Shown here piece by piece: positions 17,612-24,928 of a stretch of DNA of 52,782 nt. Position 1 is the first letter of the stretch. The number at the start of each line of letters is the position of its first letter. Made by a program: the position numbers and the translations under genes. The DNA lies in assembly GCA_017482685.1 (NCBI GenBank), contig JAFUMP010000029.1:1-52782 (forward strand), read 5' to 3'. The DNA is from a bacterium (GTDB lineage Bacteria > Cyanobacteriota > Vampirovibrionia > Gastranaerophilales > Gastranaerophilaceae). The notes under the pieces were generated by a model that was not told where the DNA came from, ran no database searches, and worked only from the letters and a program-made list of their open reading frames with translations.

Positions 17612-17637
17612 AGAGGCCCTTTTAGGGCCTCTTTTTT
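17612..17637 (+). terminator. adhE terminator
   Basis: AGAGGCCCT and AGGGCCTCT form a 9-bp stem with a TTT loop, followed by a T-run, about 20 bases after the adhE stop. Confidence 0.93.
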
Positions 17638-17783
17638 ATTGGTGATGTTCTGAGTCAAGTGCAGAATAGTTTCTTTGAGGCAGAGTTGGAATAAATATTA
17701 TAAGCTTGTAGTATTGATTAATCTCTGCCGACCCAATATTCTTTTCTTTTTACATACTTTTTCTTTTTAATAAAGAAAAAGTA

Positions 17784-17804
17784 TGGTGGAGATGGTGGGA
17801 GTCG
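17784..17804 (-). repeat. Partial copy of the tmRNA 3' end (att-like direct repeat)
   Basis: The 21 bases TGGTGGAGATGGTGGGAGTC plus G are identical to 18028-18048, the CCA end, acceptor strand and part of the T arm of the tmRNA gene, 244 bp away in the same orientation. Integrases that use tmRNA genes leave such 3'-end duplications. The bases between hold no gene. An inverted repeat (CATACTTTTTCTTT and its complement, 17753-17785) borders the copy. The rest of 17641-18000 holds no convincing reading frame; a GC-richer stretch with CTCG/ACGA-type motifs lies at about 17815-17960. Confidence 0.65.
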
Positions 17805-17993
17805 TCTTGGATTTGCTCCACGCTCGAATAGTCTCGTTTACGAACCTACGGTTCTTCAAAACTCGATATTCTCGCTATCCGGACGTCGTTGGGCTTGTAG
17901 TTTTACTACTAGGCAAAAATATTTACCCCTCGTCCGTCCGCAAATCCGCCGAACCCACTAAAGTTGCTTCAACTCCTTACTCACTCAAACCAA

Positions 17994-18019
17994 TAAAAAA
18001 ACCTGCTTTAATAGCAGGC
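17994..18019 (-). terminator. tmRNA terminator
   Basis: On the minus strand, CCTGCT-ATT-AAAGCAGG folds into a short stem followed by T7, nine bases past the tmRNA CCA end. Confidence 0.8.
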
Positions 18020-18027
18020 ATTTTTAT

Positions 18028-18432
18028 TGGTGGAGATGGTGGGAGTCGAACCCACGTCCATTGTGGATAAAAACTGATATCTACGAGTGTAGTTACTTAT
18101 TATCTCGACCCAGCACGGAAAGCAACCTAACCTAATCTGAATCAAAGACTTTTTACGGAAGCCTAACCGTTGGTAGTTATCTTGATGCGCATACTACCAT
18201 CTGCGCACTGCGTCTTGCATAATCTCATCTAGCCAAACGGCAAGCTGGTCGGACTAGAGGGGCCTACTACTATATTAAGCAGCAAGAGCTTCAACTGCTT
18301 TAGAAGCTCTGTAATCAGCCAATGAAACTACTTTTTTGTCGTTTCTTTTTAAATGCTCGTTGATAACCGAGAACAGCGCTCGGACTCGCAACCCGGATTT
18401 ACCGATCACAGCGTCAAAACCAGTACATCCCC
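18028..18432 (-). ncRNA. ssrA: Transfer-messenger RNA (tmRNA)
   Basis: The 5' end GGGGAUG pairs with CAUCUCC before A-CCA at the 3' end, giving a 7-bp acceptor stem with one G-U. The T arm contains GGGTTCGACTCCC. The tag reading frame stops at 18275-18277 and ends ADYRASKAVEALAA. The Ala-Leu-Ala-Ala end is the usual degradation signal read by Clp-type proteases. The same frame is open upstream for NDKKVVSL and beyond. The exact resume codon is unclear, so the tag is at least about 22 residues, longer than the 10-15 typical of many bacteria. tmRNA with SmpB rescues stalled ribosomes. The gene has its own terminator. Confidence 0.96.
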
Positions 18433-18571
18433 ATGATTGTTTTGTTTGAAGATGTAGATGGCTCCGCTCGAAAAACCTGCTCGTATTGCTCTCGCAACAC
18501 GACACCGTTTTTCTCGACTCCACCTCGCTCGCTTTGCTACGCTCGGCTTGCCCATTGTCCTCGCCGGACGG

Positions 18572-18629
18572 GCGTCAAAACCAGTACATCCCCATGATTG
18601 TTTTGTTTAGGATGTAGACGGCTCCGCAT
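18572..18629 (-). repeat. Second copy of the tmRNA 5' end and its upstream region
   Basis: This block repeats 18411-18469 with only a few changes: the first 22 bases of tmRNA (GCGTCAAAACCAGTACATCC on the plus strand, then CC) plus about 37 bases upstream (ATGATTGTTTTGTTT, GATGTAGA, GGCTCCGC). The offset is 160 bases. A third, shorter fragment (AAACCAGTACATCC) lies at 18721-18734. The sequence between copies 1 and 2 is GC-rich with CTCG/GCTC motifs, unlike surrounding DNA. The repeat includes the likely tmRNA promoter, so copy 2 might still start transcription. I see no gene in 18433-18925. Confidence 0.8.
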
Positions 18630-18640
18630 TCACCTCACCC

Positions 18641-18710
18641 GAATTTCTAAACTCGTACCTCGTTAAGAAATTCTACCCTCTCCTCCAACCGCTTCGCTCT
18701 CAGGAGAGGG
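18641..18710. repeat. Two adjacent inverted repeats (dispersed-repeat type)
   Basis: GAATTTCT (18641-18648 region) pairs with AGAAATTC ending at 18674. CCCTCTCCT (18676-18684) pairs with AGGAGAGGG (18702-18710) around CCAACCGCTTCGCTCTC. The second type, with CCCTCTCC arms next to CACCTCACC, is a familiar class of intergenic bacterial repeat. Related pieces lie at 20837 and 44574. Confidence 0.6.
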
Positions 18711-18925
18711 GAAGGTATGGAAACCAGTACATCCATTGATAAAACTTTTTCAATGTGCGTCTTATAAGTATAATCTATTTGGCATGTTTTTTCAAGATTA
18801 TTAATAAGAAAGTTTTGTAAATAGTATTGACTAAGCATGTAATATTTGATAATATGATAAGTATAGAGTTTTTATATTGTGATAAATAAAATTTAAAGAA
18901 TATAAGAAGAGAAAGGAATATTACA

Positions 18926-19666
18926 ATGAAGAAGAATGGTTTCACTCTTGCAGAAGTATTGATTACCTTAGCTATCATTGGTGTTGTAGCTACAATGACT
19001 TTACCTGCATTAATGACTAACACACAAGAACAACAAGCTAAAACAGGCTTAAAGAAGGCGATTAATACACTTACAGAAGCTGCGACCATGAATGAGGCTA
19101 TTGAAGGTGCAAACTTTGCTTCGTTAACAGGCTACGGTGATGTTTTAAAGGGTGGGGATTCTGATGATAACAGTAATACTTTATACGGCTTGTTAGATGC
19201 TAGAACAGCAGTAGATTATGCAAAAACTAAAGGTACGACTTTTACTGCAGGTAAAACTAAACAGCAATCAATTACGACTTCTTCTGCTTTGACTGGTTTT
19301 GATAAACCTCAGACAATATATCTACGTGACGGCTCTGCTATAATTATTCCAGCAGCAGGTGATATTGATGGTGATACAGCTGACGTTATTCAAGGTGATA
19401 ATCTACCTTATGGTTATGTTATTGTATTTGATACAAATGGACCAAAACAACCGAATGTTCTATCTAATTGTGTAGGTGAACCAAAAGCAGCTAAGGTCGA
19501 TACAGCTTTAACATCTCAAACAAAAGAAGAAGATATGGCTCAAATAGATACTTCTGCTTGTAATACAAAATCTAATCGTGTCATTAAAGACCAGTTCCAA
19601 TTAAGATTGAGAGGAACAACAGTACAGCCTGAAGGTGCTGCATCTGCTTGGGCATTGAACAATTAA
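18926..19666 (+). CDS. Type IV pilin-like protein (prepilin signal)
   Basis: The protein has 246 aa. MKKNG then FTLAEVLITLAIIGVVATMTLP is a textbook class III signal: cleavage after Gly5 by prepilin peptidase, Glu at +5 and a hydrophobic stalk helix. The mature region is Thr/Ser/Asp-rich. It contains two Cys near the C-terminus (VLSNCVGEP and DTSACNTK) that could form the D-region disulfide of pilins. It is most likely a major or minor pilin or a pseudopilin. It is preceded by GAAAGGA and followed by a terminator, so it is monocistronic. Other prepilin-headed genes lie at 11115 and 49309, each in a separate place. Confidence 0.9.
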   Translation: MKKNGFTLAEVLITLAIIGVVATMTLPALMTNTQEQQAKTGLKKAINTLTEAATMNEAIEGANFASLTGYGDVLKGGDSDDNSNTLYGLLDARTAVDYAKTKGTTFTAGKTKQQSITTSSALTGFDKPQTIYLRDGSAIIIPAAGDIDGDTADVIQGDNLPYGYVIVFDTNGPKQPNVLSNCVGEPKAAKVDTALTSQTKEEDMAQIDTSACNTKSNRVIKDQFQLRLRGTTVQPEGAASAWALNN

Positions 19667-19710
19667 GGTTAAAATATATAAACGTTGAAAAGACAGTAAA
19701 AAGAAAGACA

Positions 19711-19744
19711 AAAGAAACGAGGATGAAAATCCTCGTTTCTTTTA
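19711..19744 (+). terminator. Pilin gene terminator
   Basis: AAAGAAACGAGGA and TCCTCGTTTCTTT form a 13-bp stem with a TGAAAA loop, followed by TTATT, about 45 bases after the stop codon. Confidence 0.9.
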
Positions 19745-19794
19745 TTATTTATGTGTAGACTCAAAACAAAAAAGAAGTGGCTATATAAATTAAA

Positions 19795-19817
19795 ATCCTA
19801 AAATCAAGTTTTAGGAT
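19795..19817 (-). terminator. tRNA-Val terminator
   Basis: ATCCTAAAA and TTTTAGGAT form a 9-bp stem with a 5-base loop. On the minus strand TTTTAATTT follows. It starts 18 bases past the tRNA CCA. Confidence 0.75.
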
Positions 19818-19834
19818 TTATTTTATTGTTATAA

Positions 19835-19910
19835 TGGTGGGCGATACGTGACTCGAACACGTGACCCTCACAATGTCGATGTGATGCGCTACCAACTGCG
19901 CTAATCGCCC
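19835..19910 (-). tRNA. tRNA-Val (GAC) with C at position 33
   Basis: A full cloverleaf is visible: acceptor GGGCGAT/ATCGCCC, D stem GCGC/GCGC, anticodon stem TCACA/TGTGA, T stem ACGTG/CACGT, discriminator A and an encoded CCA. The 7-base anticodon loop is TCGACAT, giving anticodon GAC (Val), with A73 as expected for valine. Position 33, almost always U, is C here. All stems pair, so it may still work. Partial copies of its 5' half lie just upstream, so the gene may be one survivor of repeated duplication. Confidence 0.92.
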
Positions 19911-19970
19911 TTTTTTATACATAGAGAAATCTCTTTATTCAATTATAAAACAAAAACAAAGTTTTTGTTG

Positions 19971-20045
19971 GATGTGATGCTACCTCTCCTCGAACGTGAC
20001 ATTTAGTCACCTTCTCGTCGGCAGAGTCAACTGCGCTAATCGCCC
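19971..20045 (-). pseudogene. Broken copy of the 5' half of tRNA-Val
   Basis: GATGTGATGC (19971-19980) and CAACTGCGCTAATCGCCC (20028-20045) are identical to two neighbouring stretches of the real tRNA gene (19878-19887 and 19893-19910). In the copy they are pushed apart by 47 bases instead of 5. The inserted piece is GC-richer and carries short inverted parts. A further 12-base fragment CGCTAATCGCCC lies at 20088-20099. The rest of 19911-20231 holds one AT-rich hairpin (about 19947-19969) and no gene. Confidence 0.7.
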
Positions 20046-20231
20046 ATTTTGTTGTTAGGCTAAGAGCTTTAGAGGAATATTTACCCCCGCTAATCGCCCC
20101 TGTATTGTATTACTGTAGTACAAACATTATTTAATTTAAAGAAAATAATTAAGAAATTATAAATATTCCCCAATTATTAGAATTGAATCCGTATAATTAT
20201 TATATATAATATTGTATAAAGGGAGGAAATC

Positions 20232-20804
20232 ATGGAAAATCCATTCAAGAAAGCTGTCGAGAATAATGAAGAAATAGAGAAAAAAGAAGAAACTGTAACA
20301 GAAGCGACTGCTGAAGAGAATATAGAAGAAGCTTCTGAGGAAAATAAAGAGCCTGAAAAAAATGAATGGCAAGAAAAATATGAAACATTAAACAATCAAT
20401 ATATACGTTTAGCTGCGGATTTTGATAATTTTAGAAAGCGTCAAGAAGCTGAGCGTGAAAGTTTGTTAAAATACGGTGCTGAGAACACTGTTAAAAAACT
20501 TATCGAAGTTATTGATAATTTTGATAGAGGAATGAAAGCAATTGAAACAGTAGAAGATTGTGAAAAACTTAAAGAATGCTATCAGCTTGCTTATAAAAAT
20601 TTTAATGATGCACTAGCTAAAATTGGTTTAGAAGTAATTCCAGCTGAGGGTGAGGAGTTTAATCCAAATCTTCATGAAGCTGTTATGCAAACTCCAACTG
20701 ATGAAAAACCTGAAAATACAATAATTGCAGAGCTACAAAAAGGTTATAAATTAGGGGATAAAGTTTTAAGAGCGACACTGGTTAATGTAGCAACAGCGCC
20801 ATAG
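20232..20804 (+). CDS. grpE: Nucleotide exchange factor GrpE
   Basis: This 190-aa protein is a normal GrpE. It has an acidic, Glu-rich disordered N-terminus (about 1-50), then the long dimerising helix with AADFDNFRKRQEAERESLLKYG and LIEVIDNFDRGMKA. The C-terminal beta domain has NPNLHEAVMQTPTDEKPENTI and LQKGYKLGDKVLRATLVNVA. It releases ADP from DnaK in the cytoplasm. GGGAGG precedes the ATG. dnaJ follows after 86 bases, but dnaK and hrcA are not in the window. No CIRCE operator is seen upstream. Confidence 0.97.
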   Translation: MENPFKKAVENNEEIEKKEETVTEATAEENIEEASEENKEPEKNEWQEKYETLNNQYIRLAADFDNFRKRQEAERESLLKYGAENTVKKLIEVIDNFDRGMKAIETVEDCEKLKECYQLAYKNFNDALAKIGLEVIPAEGEEFNPNLHEAVMQTPTDEKPENTIIAELQKGYKLGDKVLRATLVNVATAP

Positions 20805-20836
20805 TTAGAATATAAAGGTATTTATTAAAGGGTGTA

Positions 20837-20870
20837 CACCTCACCCTAGCCCTTTACTCAAGTAGAGGGG
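20837..20870. repeat. Short dispersed repeat between grpE and dnaJ
   Basis: CACCTCACCCTAGCCCTTTA and the following CTCAAGTAGAGGGG form an imperfect inverted repeat of the common CACCTCACCC...GAGGGG intergenic type. Related pieces are at about 18626 and 44574. Confidence 0.55.
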
Positions 20871-20890
20871 ATAATTTATAAGGAATAGCA

Positions 20891-22054
20891 ATGAGTGATT
20901 ATTATGAAATATTAGGCGTTAGTAAAAACGCAAGTAAAGATGAAATAAAAAGTGCTTTTAGAAAAATGGCACGTCAATGGCACCCAGATATTAATAAAGC
21001 GCCTGAAGCTGAAGCTAAGTTTAAGGAATTGGGTAAAGCTTATGAAACATTAATGGATGATGATAAGCGTGCGACTTATGATAGATTTGGTGAAGATGGG
21101 CTTAATAATGCTGGGTTTAATACTCAAGGGCCTTTCGCAAATGGTTTTGGCGATCTTGAAGAAGTGTTTAATTCGTTTTTTGGCGGTGGTTTTGGAGGGT
21201 TTGGTGGTTCTCGTAGGCAAGATCCAAATGCACCAAGACGCGGTGATGATTTAAGGCTTGATATTGAAATCGACTTTGAAGAAGCTGTTTTCGGCATGAA
21301 TAAAGAGATTAAGATTGATCACTTGGAAACATGTCCAAAATGTTCTGGAACAGGTGCTAGAGAAGGTGCTAAACCTCAGACTTGTCAACATTGCGGTGGA
21401 CGTGGAAGTGTTCAACAAACAACAAGAACTGTTTTAGGACACTTTACCCAAATTGTAACTTGTCCACACTGTCATGGTAAAGGTACTGTGATTTCTGACC
21501 CTTGTCCAGAATGTCGTGGTGAAGGTAGAAAAGAAGTTGAGAAAAAGATTGATTTGAAAATTCCAGCAGGGGTTGATAATGGTTCAAAAATGCGACTTTC
21601 TCAAGAGGGTGATGCTGGTAAAAATGGCGGAATAGCAGGTGATTTATATGTTGTAATCCATGTTCGTCCTTCTTCTTATTACAGTCGCGAAGGAATGAAT
21701 GTTTTTACGAAACTAGAAATTACCCCTGCGCAAGCTGTATTAGGTGATACTATAAGTATTAAAACTTTAGATGGTGAAAGAGAGGTCTCTATTCCTGCAG
21801 GGATTCAACACGGAGAAACTGTTAAGCTTAGAAACGCTGGTGTACCTAATATTTCCAAGCCTTCTATTCGTGGAGAGCACGTTGTTGTTGTGACTATTAA
21901 GACTCCAACACATATTTCTAACGAAGAAAAAGCGCTATATCAAAAGCTTTACGAAATAGGCGCAAATAAGGGGGTAAATAGAGGGGTAAATAGTGGGGTA
22001 AAACATGGTGACTCCAAAAGCGTTAAAGAAAAGTTAAAAGGTGTTTTTAAATAA
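20891..22054 (+). CDS. dnaJ: Chaperone protein DnaJ (type I)
   Basis: This 387-aa protein has the J-domain (1-70) with the HPD loop in QWHPDINK, a Gly/Phe-rich linker (FGGGFGGFGGS), and a zinc-binding domain with four CxxCxGxG motifs (CPKCSGTG, CQHCGGRG, CPHCHGKG, CPECRGEG). Two substrate-binding beta domains and a short C-terminal dimer region follow. It feeds unfolded proteins to DnaK and stimulates its ATPase. The C-terminus contains an odd run of short repeats (NKGVNRGVNSGVKHGDSK) coded by repeated GGGGTAAA-like DNA, probably a small local expansion. It follows grpE. Confidence 0.97.
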   Translation: MSDYYEILGVSKNASKDEIKSAFRKMARQWHPDINKAPEAEAKFKELGKAYETLMDDDKRATYDRFGEDGLNNAGFNTQGPFANGFGDLEEVFNSFFGGGFGGFGGSRRQDPNAPRRGDDLRLDIEIDFEEAVFGMNKEIKIDHLETCPKCSGTGAREGAKPQTCQHCGGRGSVQQTTRTVLGHFTQIVTCPHCHGKGTVISDPCPECRGEGRKEVEKKIDLKIPAGVDNGSKMRLSQEGDAGKNGGIAGDLYVVIHVRPSSYYSREGMNVFTKLEITPAQAVLGDTISIKTLDGEREVSIPAGIQHGETVKLRNAGVPNISKPSIRGEHVVVVTIKTPTHISNEEKALYQKLYEIGANKGVNRGVNSGVKHGDSKSVKEKLKGVFK

Positions 22055-22112
22055 ATTTTGTGCTAAAATTATAGATGTCAGTTGGGATAGATTTAAAAGG
22101 AGAGATTTTATA

Positions 22113-23552
22113 GTGCGTAAATTATTATTGCTTTTGTGTTTTTTTATAATCTCGTCAACATCTGTTTTTGCAGCAAAAATTCCTGAAAATGTCCAAGAAT
22201 ATATCTTGAAAAATATTCCAAATACTGATATTCGTTTTGATGGGGTTATAATTTTACCTGATAATACGATTTATTTACCGCTATTTCCGTCACTGTTTTC
22301 GGATATAAACAAACTTGCTGTTAAAGAGTCTTTTCCTGCGAATAAAGAGCTTTCAGACAAGCCTGATATTATAATTTTCAACAATGATTTTGTGTTAATG
22401 AAAGTCTATACAGATGGTAAAGGCAGAAAAACTGTTAGGCGTTTAGCAAATCCGCCATTACAAATTAGAACTGGCTTGCTACCACAAGATATGCTTGTTC
22501 CTAGTGGTTTGTTTTTGCCTGAAAATATAAAAGGGGTTATTGGTAATTTAAAAATTGATACCAAAAACGAAGATATTATTAAGCAAAATGTTTTAGAAAG
22601 TTATGAAGTGTTTTTAGCTGGAAGTGAAGAGATTGAAAACCCTGAGTTAATCCCTGAATTAAAAAATAAAACACTTTTTGTTACAACAAATTATTCTAAG
22701 AATATTCAAGTGCTCGATCCACCAGAGGTTGCGCCTAAATATTCTTTGGCTCAAAAATCTATTCCGATTGATTTAAAGAGTGTGAATGACGGTAAATTTT
22801 TGCTTGTAACTGCTTATGAAAGACCGTTTGTTGATGTAATTTCTGTTGCAGATTCTAGATTCATTAAACAAATTAATTTAGGTTCTTTGCCTGAAGAAAT
22901 TTTATTAGATGAAGCTAATAATAGGGCTTATATAACTTCACCAAAGGCTTCTATTATTTATGTTATTGATTTAAAAACAATGTCTTTAATCCAAAAGATT
23001 CGAATAAACGGACATTGTGAAAAATTGATTTTAGCTGAACAAAAAATGTTTTACGTAGATAAGCTAAAAAATGATGTTTGGGCAATTGAGTTAAATAATG
23101 ATTATTTGCTTAAAAATCTAGGTAGATTCCCTAATATATCTTCAATTGCTGTTAAAGATAATTTAGTATACTTAGCAAGTAGAACGAAAAGTCGTATAGC
23201 TGTTTTAGATTATAGCACATTGGGTTTGGTTTCTGAGTTTACTACAGTTAATAAGCCAATAGCAATGCAGATATGGGGAGATTATATTTATATTTTAGGT
23301 GCTCAAAATAATGTTTTACAAAAATTAAATATATTAAATGGAAAAATTATAGGTGAAATAGAATTAGCTACAGGAGGTTTTTCTGTAGGGTTTAATAAGA
23401 TTGAAGGCACTAATTTGGCAATAGTTACAGATATTAAACAAAACAAGTATTCTGTTGTAGATTTAGCAAAAGGAATGGTTTTAAAAACTTATGCAATGAC
23501 TGTTCCTATTAATAAAGTGGTCATTGCTAATAAAGTTAAATTGTTTGAATAG
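22113..23552 (+). CDS. Secreted beta-propeller (YVTN/NHL-like) protein
   Basis: This 479-aa protein starts at GTG 22113. AAGGAG lies 10 bases upstream, and the start gives a clean signal peptide (VRKLLLLLCFFIISSTSVFAA). A longer frame from 22041 would bury the signal peptide and overlap dnaJ. After about 200 residues of beta-rich sequence, residues about 235-470 show repeating propeller blades (DGKFLLVTAYERPFVDVISV, NNRAYITSPKASIIYVIDL, NLVYLASRTKSRIAVLDYS, TNLAIVTDIKQNKYSVVDL). Such proteins lie in the periplasm or at the surface and act in binding. The ligand is unknown, and no catalytic motif is seen. Confidence 0.78.
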   Translation: MRKLLLLLCFFIISSTSVFAAKIPENVQEYILKNIPNTDIRFDGVIILPDNTIYLPLFPSLFSDINKLAVKESFPANKELSDKPDIIIFNNDFVLMKVYTDGKGRKTVRRLANPPLQIRTGLLPQDMLVPSGLFLPENIKGVIGNLKIDTKNEDIIKQNVLESYEVFLAGSEEIENPELIPELKNKTLFVTTNYSKNIQVLDPPEVAPKYSLAQKSIPIDLKSVNDGKFLLVTAYERPFVDVISVADSRFIKQINLGSLPEEILLDEANNRAYITSPKASIIYVIDLKTMSLIQKIRINGHCEKLILAEQKMFYVDKLKNDVWAIELNNDYLLKNLGRFPNISSIAVKDNLVYLASRTKSRIAVLDYSTLGLVSEFTTVNKPIAMQIWGDYIYILGAQNNVLQKLNILNGKIIGEIELATGGFSVGFNKIEGTNLAIVTDIKQNKYSVVDLAKGMVLKTYAMTVPINKVVIANKVKLFE

Positions 23553-23583
23553 TTAAGTTTGTTGAGGTTAGTAAGGGTAATTC

Positions 23584-24150
23584 ATGGATATTATTTTTGA
23601 TAAAGTAACAACAGAAACATTAGCGGAATTAGAAAAAACTCAAAAGGATTTTTGGAATATTCCAAGAAAAACTGCCGTGCTTATTAATACTTTTATCAAA
23701 ATGATGGGAGTAAAAAGTGCTTTAGAAATTGGAACTTCTAATGGATATTCAGGGATTTGGATTGCTAAAGCTTTAAAACAAACTGGTGGAAAGCTAACTA
23801 CAATAGAGTTTTATGACAAACGTCAAAGTGTTGCGATTGAAAATTTTAAAAAGTGCGGTGTAGATGATATTGTAAGACCTCTTCAAGGTAGTGCTTGTGA
23901 TGTAATAGAGTCATTTTCTTCTGATGAAAAATTTGATTTTGTGTTTATTGATGCTAATAAACGTGAGTATGTAAAATATTTTGAGCTTATTAAACCTCAT
24001 TTAACAGAGAAAGCGCTTATTGTGGCTGATAATATAACTTCTCATGCAGAAAAAGTGCAAACTTTTATCGATGCTGTTGATGCTGATGACGAGTTTCAGT
24101 ATGAAATAGTAGAAGTCCCTGGCGGAATTTTAGTTGCATATAGAGGTTAG
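23584..24150 (+). CDS. SAM-dependent O-methyltransferase (family 3, COMT-like)
   Basis: In this 188-aa protein, motif I is ALEIGTSNGYSGIWIAKAL (SAM-binding glycine loop), followed by the acidic strand KLTTIEFYDKR. FDFVFIDANKREYVKYF supplies the metal- and SAM-site Asp, and LIVADNIT the next acid-Asn pair. This order matches the class I cation-dependent O-methyltransferases. The substrate is not known; relatives act on catechols, caffeoyl-CoA and 5-hydroxyuridine in tRNA (TrmR-like). It ends 8 bases before the convergent sigma gene's stop, and no terminator fits in between. Confidence 0.85.
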   Translation: MDIIFDKVTTETLAELEKTQKDFWNIPRKTAVLINTFIKMMGVKSALEIGTSNGYSGIWIAKALKQTGGKLTTIEFYDKRQSVAIENFKKCGVDDIVRPLQGSACDVIESFSSDEKFDFVFIDANKREYVKYFELIKPHLTEKALIVADNITSHAEKVQTFIDAVDADDEFQYEIVEVPGGILVAYRG

Positions 24151-24157
24151 GGATAGT

Positions 24158-24844
24158 TTAGTATTCATCTCTTCCACGAGATTTTAGATATTCTCTAATT
24201 TCGTTAAGTGAGAATTGGATGATTCTAGTGATACGAGAAGGGCTGAGACCAACCATTGTTGCAATATCTTTTGCTTGCATGTTCCTATAAAAACGATATT
24301 CAACGACTGTACGTTCTTTTTGAGGTAAAGATGCGATTGCTGCTTTTACAAGACGACTCATTTCTACGATTTCTGCTTTTTCATCTGGCATAGCTGAAGG
24401 GTCTTTGATAAAATCAAATGGAGAAGCGTTGTCAGTAGCAGCTGCAGCAAGACCATCAATTGATAAAATTGTTTCATAAACAGCTTCTCTAACTTTTGCT
24501 GGTGATATCGTGAATCCCAAGCTATCAGAGTCATCTGCTTCAATAGCTGAAGAATCTGTTAGGCCTGCTTCATCTTCTTCGGATTTATGTTTTAAGGTGT
24601 ACCACTTATAGCGATGTCTAAGTTCGTTTCTAATCGCCCAGCGAACAGCTGTTCCCACATAAGCTTCGTTATAACGTGAAAGTTGTTCTTCGGTTTTATC
24701 TTTGATAAGAGTCTGTATTGCAATAATAACTATACTAAACATTTCTTCATATTCAATAATGTGGTTTGTTATACGTCTATGATATACTCTTGCGATTTTT
24801 TGTACGATTCCTACGTACTGCTTGATTAAAGTCTTGCTATCCAT
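24158..24844 (-). CDS. Sigma-70 family sigma factor (FliA/WhiG-like group)
   Basis: In this 228-aa protein, residues about 5-80 form region 2 (YVGIVQKIARVYHRR, YEEMFSIVIIAIQTLI, YVGTAVRWAIRNELRH). Residues about 165-225 form region 4 (SLPQKERTVVEYRFYRNMQAKDIATMVGLSPSRITRIIQFSLNEIR). The acidic linker of about 80 residues replaces a normal region 3. Position beside flhB suggests the alternative sigma group that reads motility or secretion genes, but the sequence does not prove it. The leader carries GAGTAAGGTTAGTTTAG, a version of the AAGGTTA box seen in other 5' leaders. Confidence 0.85.
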   Translation of the reverse strand: MDSKTLIKQYVGIVQKIARVYHRRITNHIIEYEEMFSIVIIAIQTLIKDKTEEQLSRYNEAYVGTAVRWAIRNELRHRYKWYTLKHKSEEDEAGLTDSSAIEADDSDSLGFTISPAKVREAVYETILSIDGLAAAATDNASPFDFIKDPSAMPDEKAEIVEMSRLVKAAIASLPQKERTVVEYRFYRNMQAKDIATMVGLSPSRITRIIQFSLNEIREYLKSRGRDEY

Positions 24845-24928
24845 CTTCTCTTATCTAAACTAACCTTACTCTATATTACATTGATTTTATAAAAAATTCA
24901 AGGTTTTAACCTAATTCAAATGGTTGAA

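Noticed and set aside
17783..18070. Open frame of about 95 codons crossing the tmRNA 3' end
   Set aside because: It runs from a duplicated tmRNA fragment into the tmRNA itself, has no ribosome site, and is not protein-like in codon use.
18275..18523. Protein-coding gene on the minus strand ending ALAA
   Set aside because: The frame runs through the tmRNA; only its last part is the tag, and the upstream codons lie in tmRNA structure and promoter.
20157..20395. Minus-strand open frames rich in Ser/Phe over grpE
   Set aside because: They mirror the acidic Glu/Lys-rich N-terminus of GrpE and have no ribosome site.
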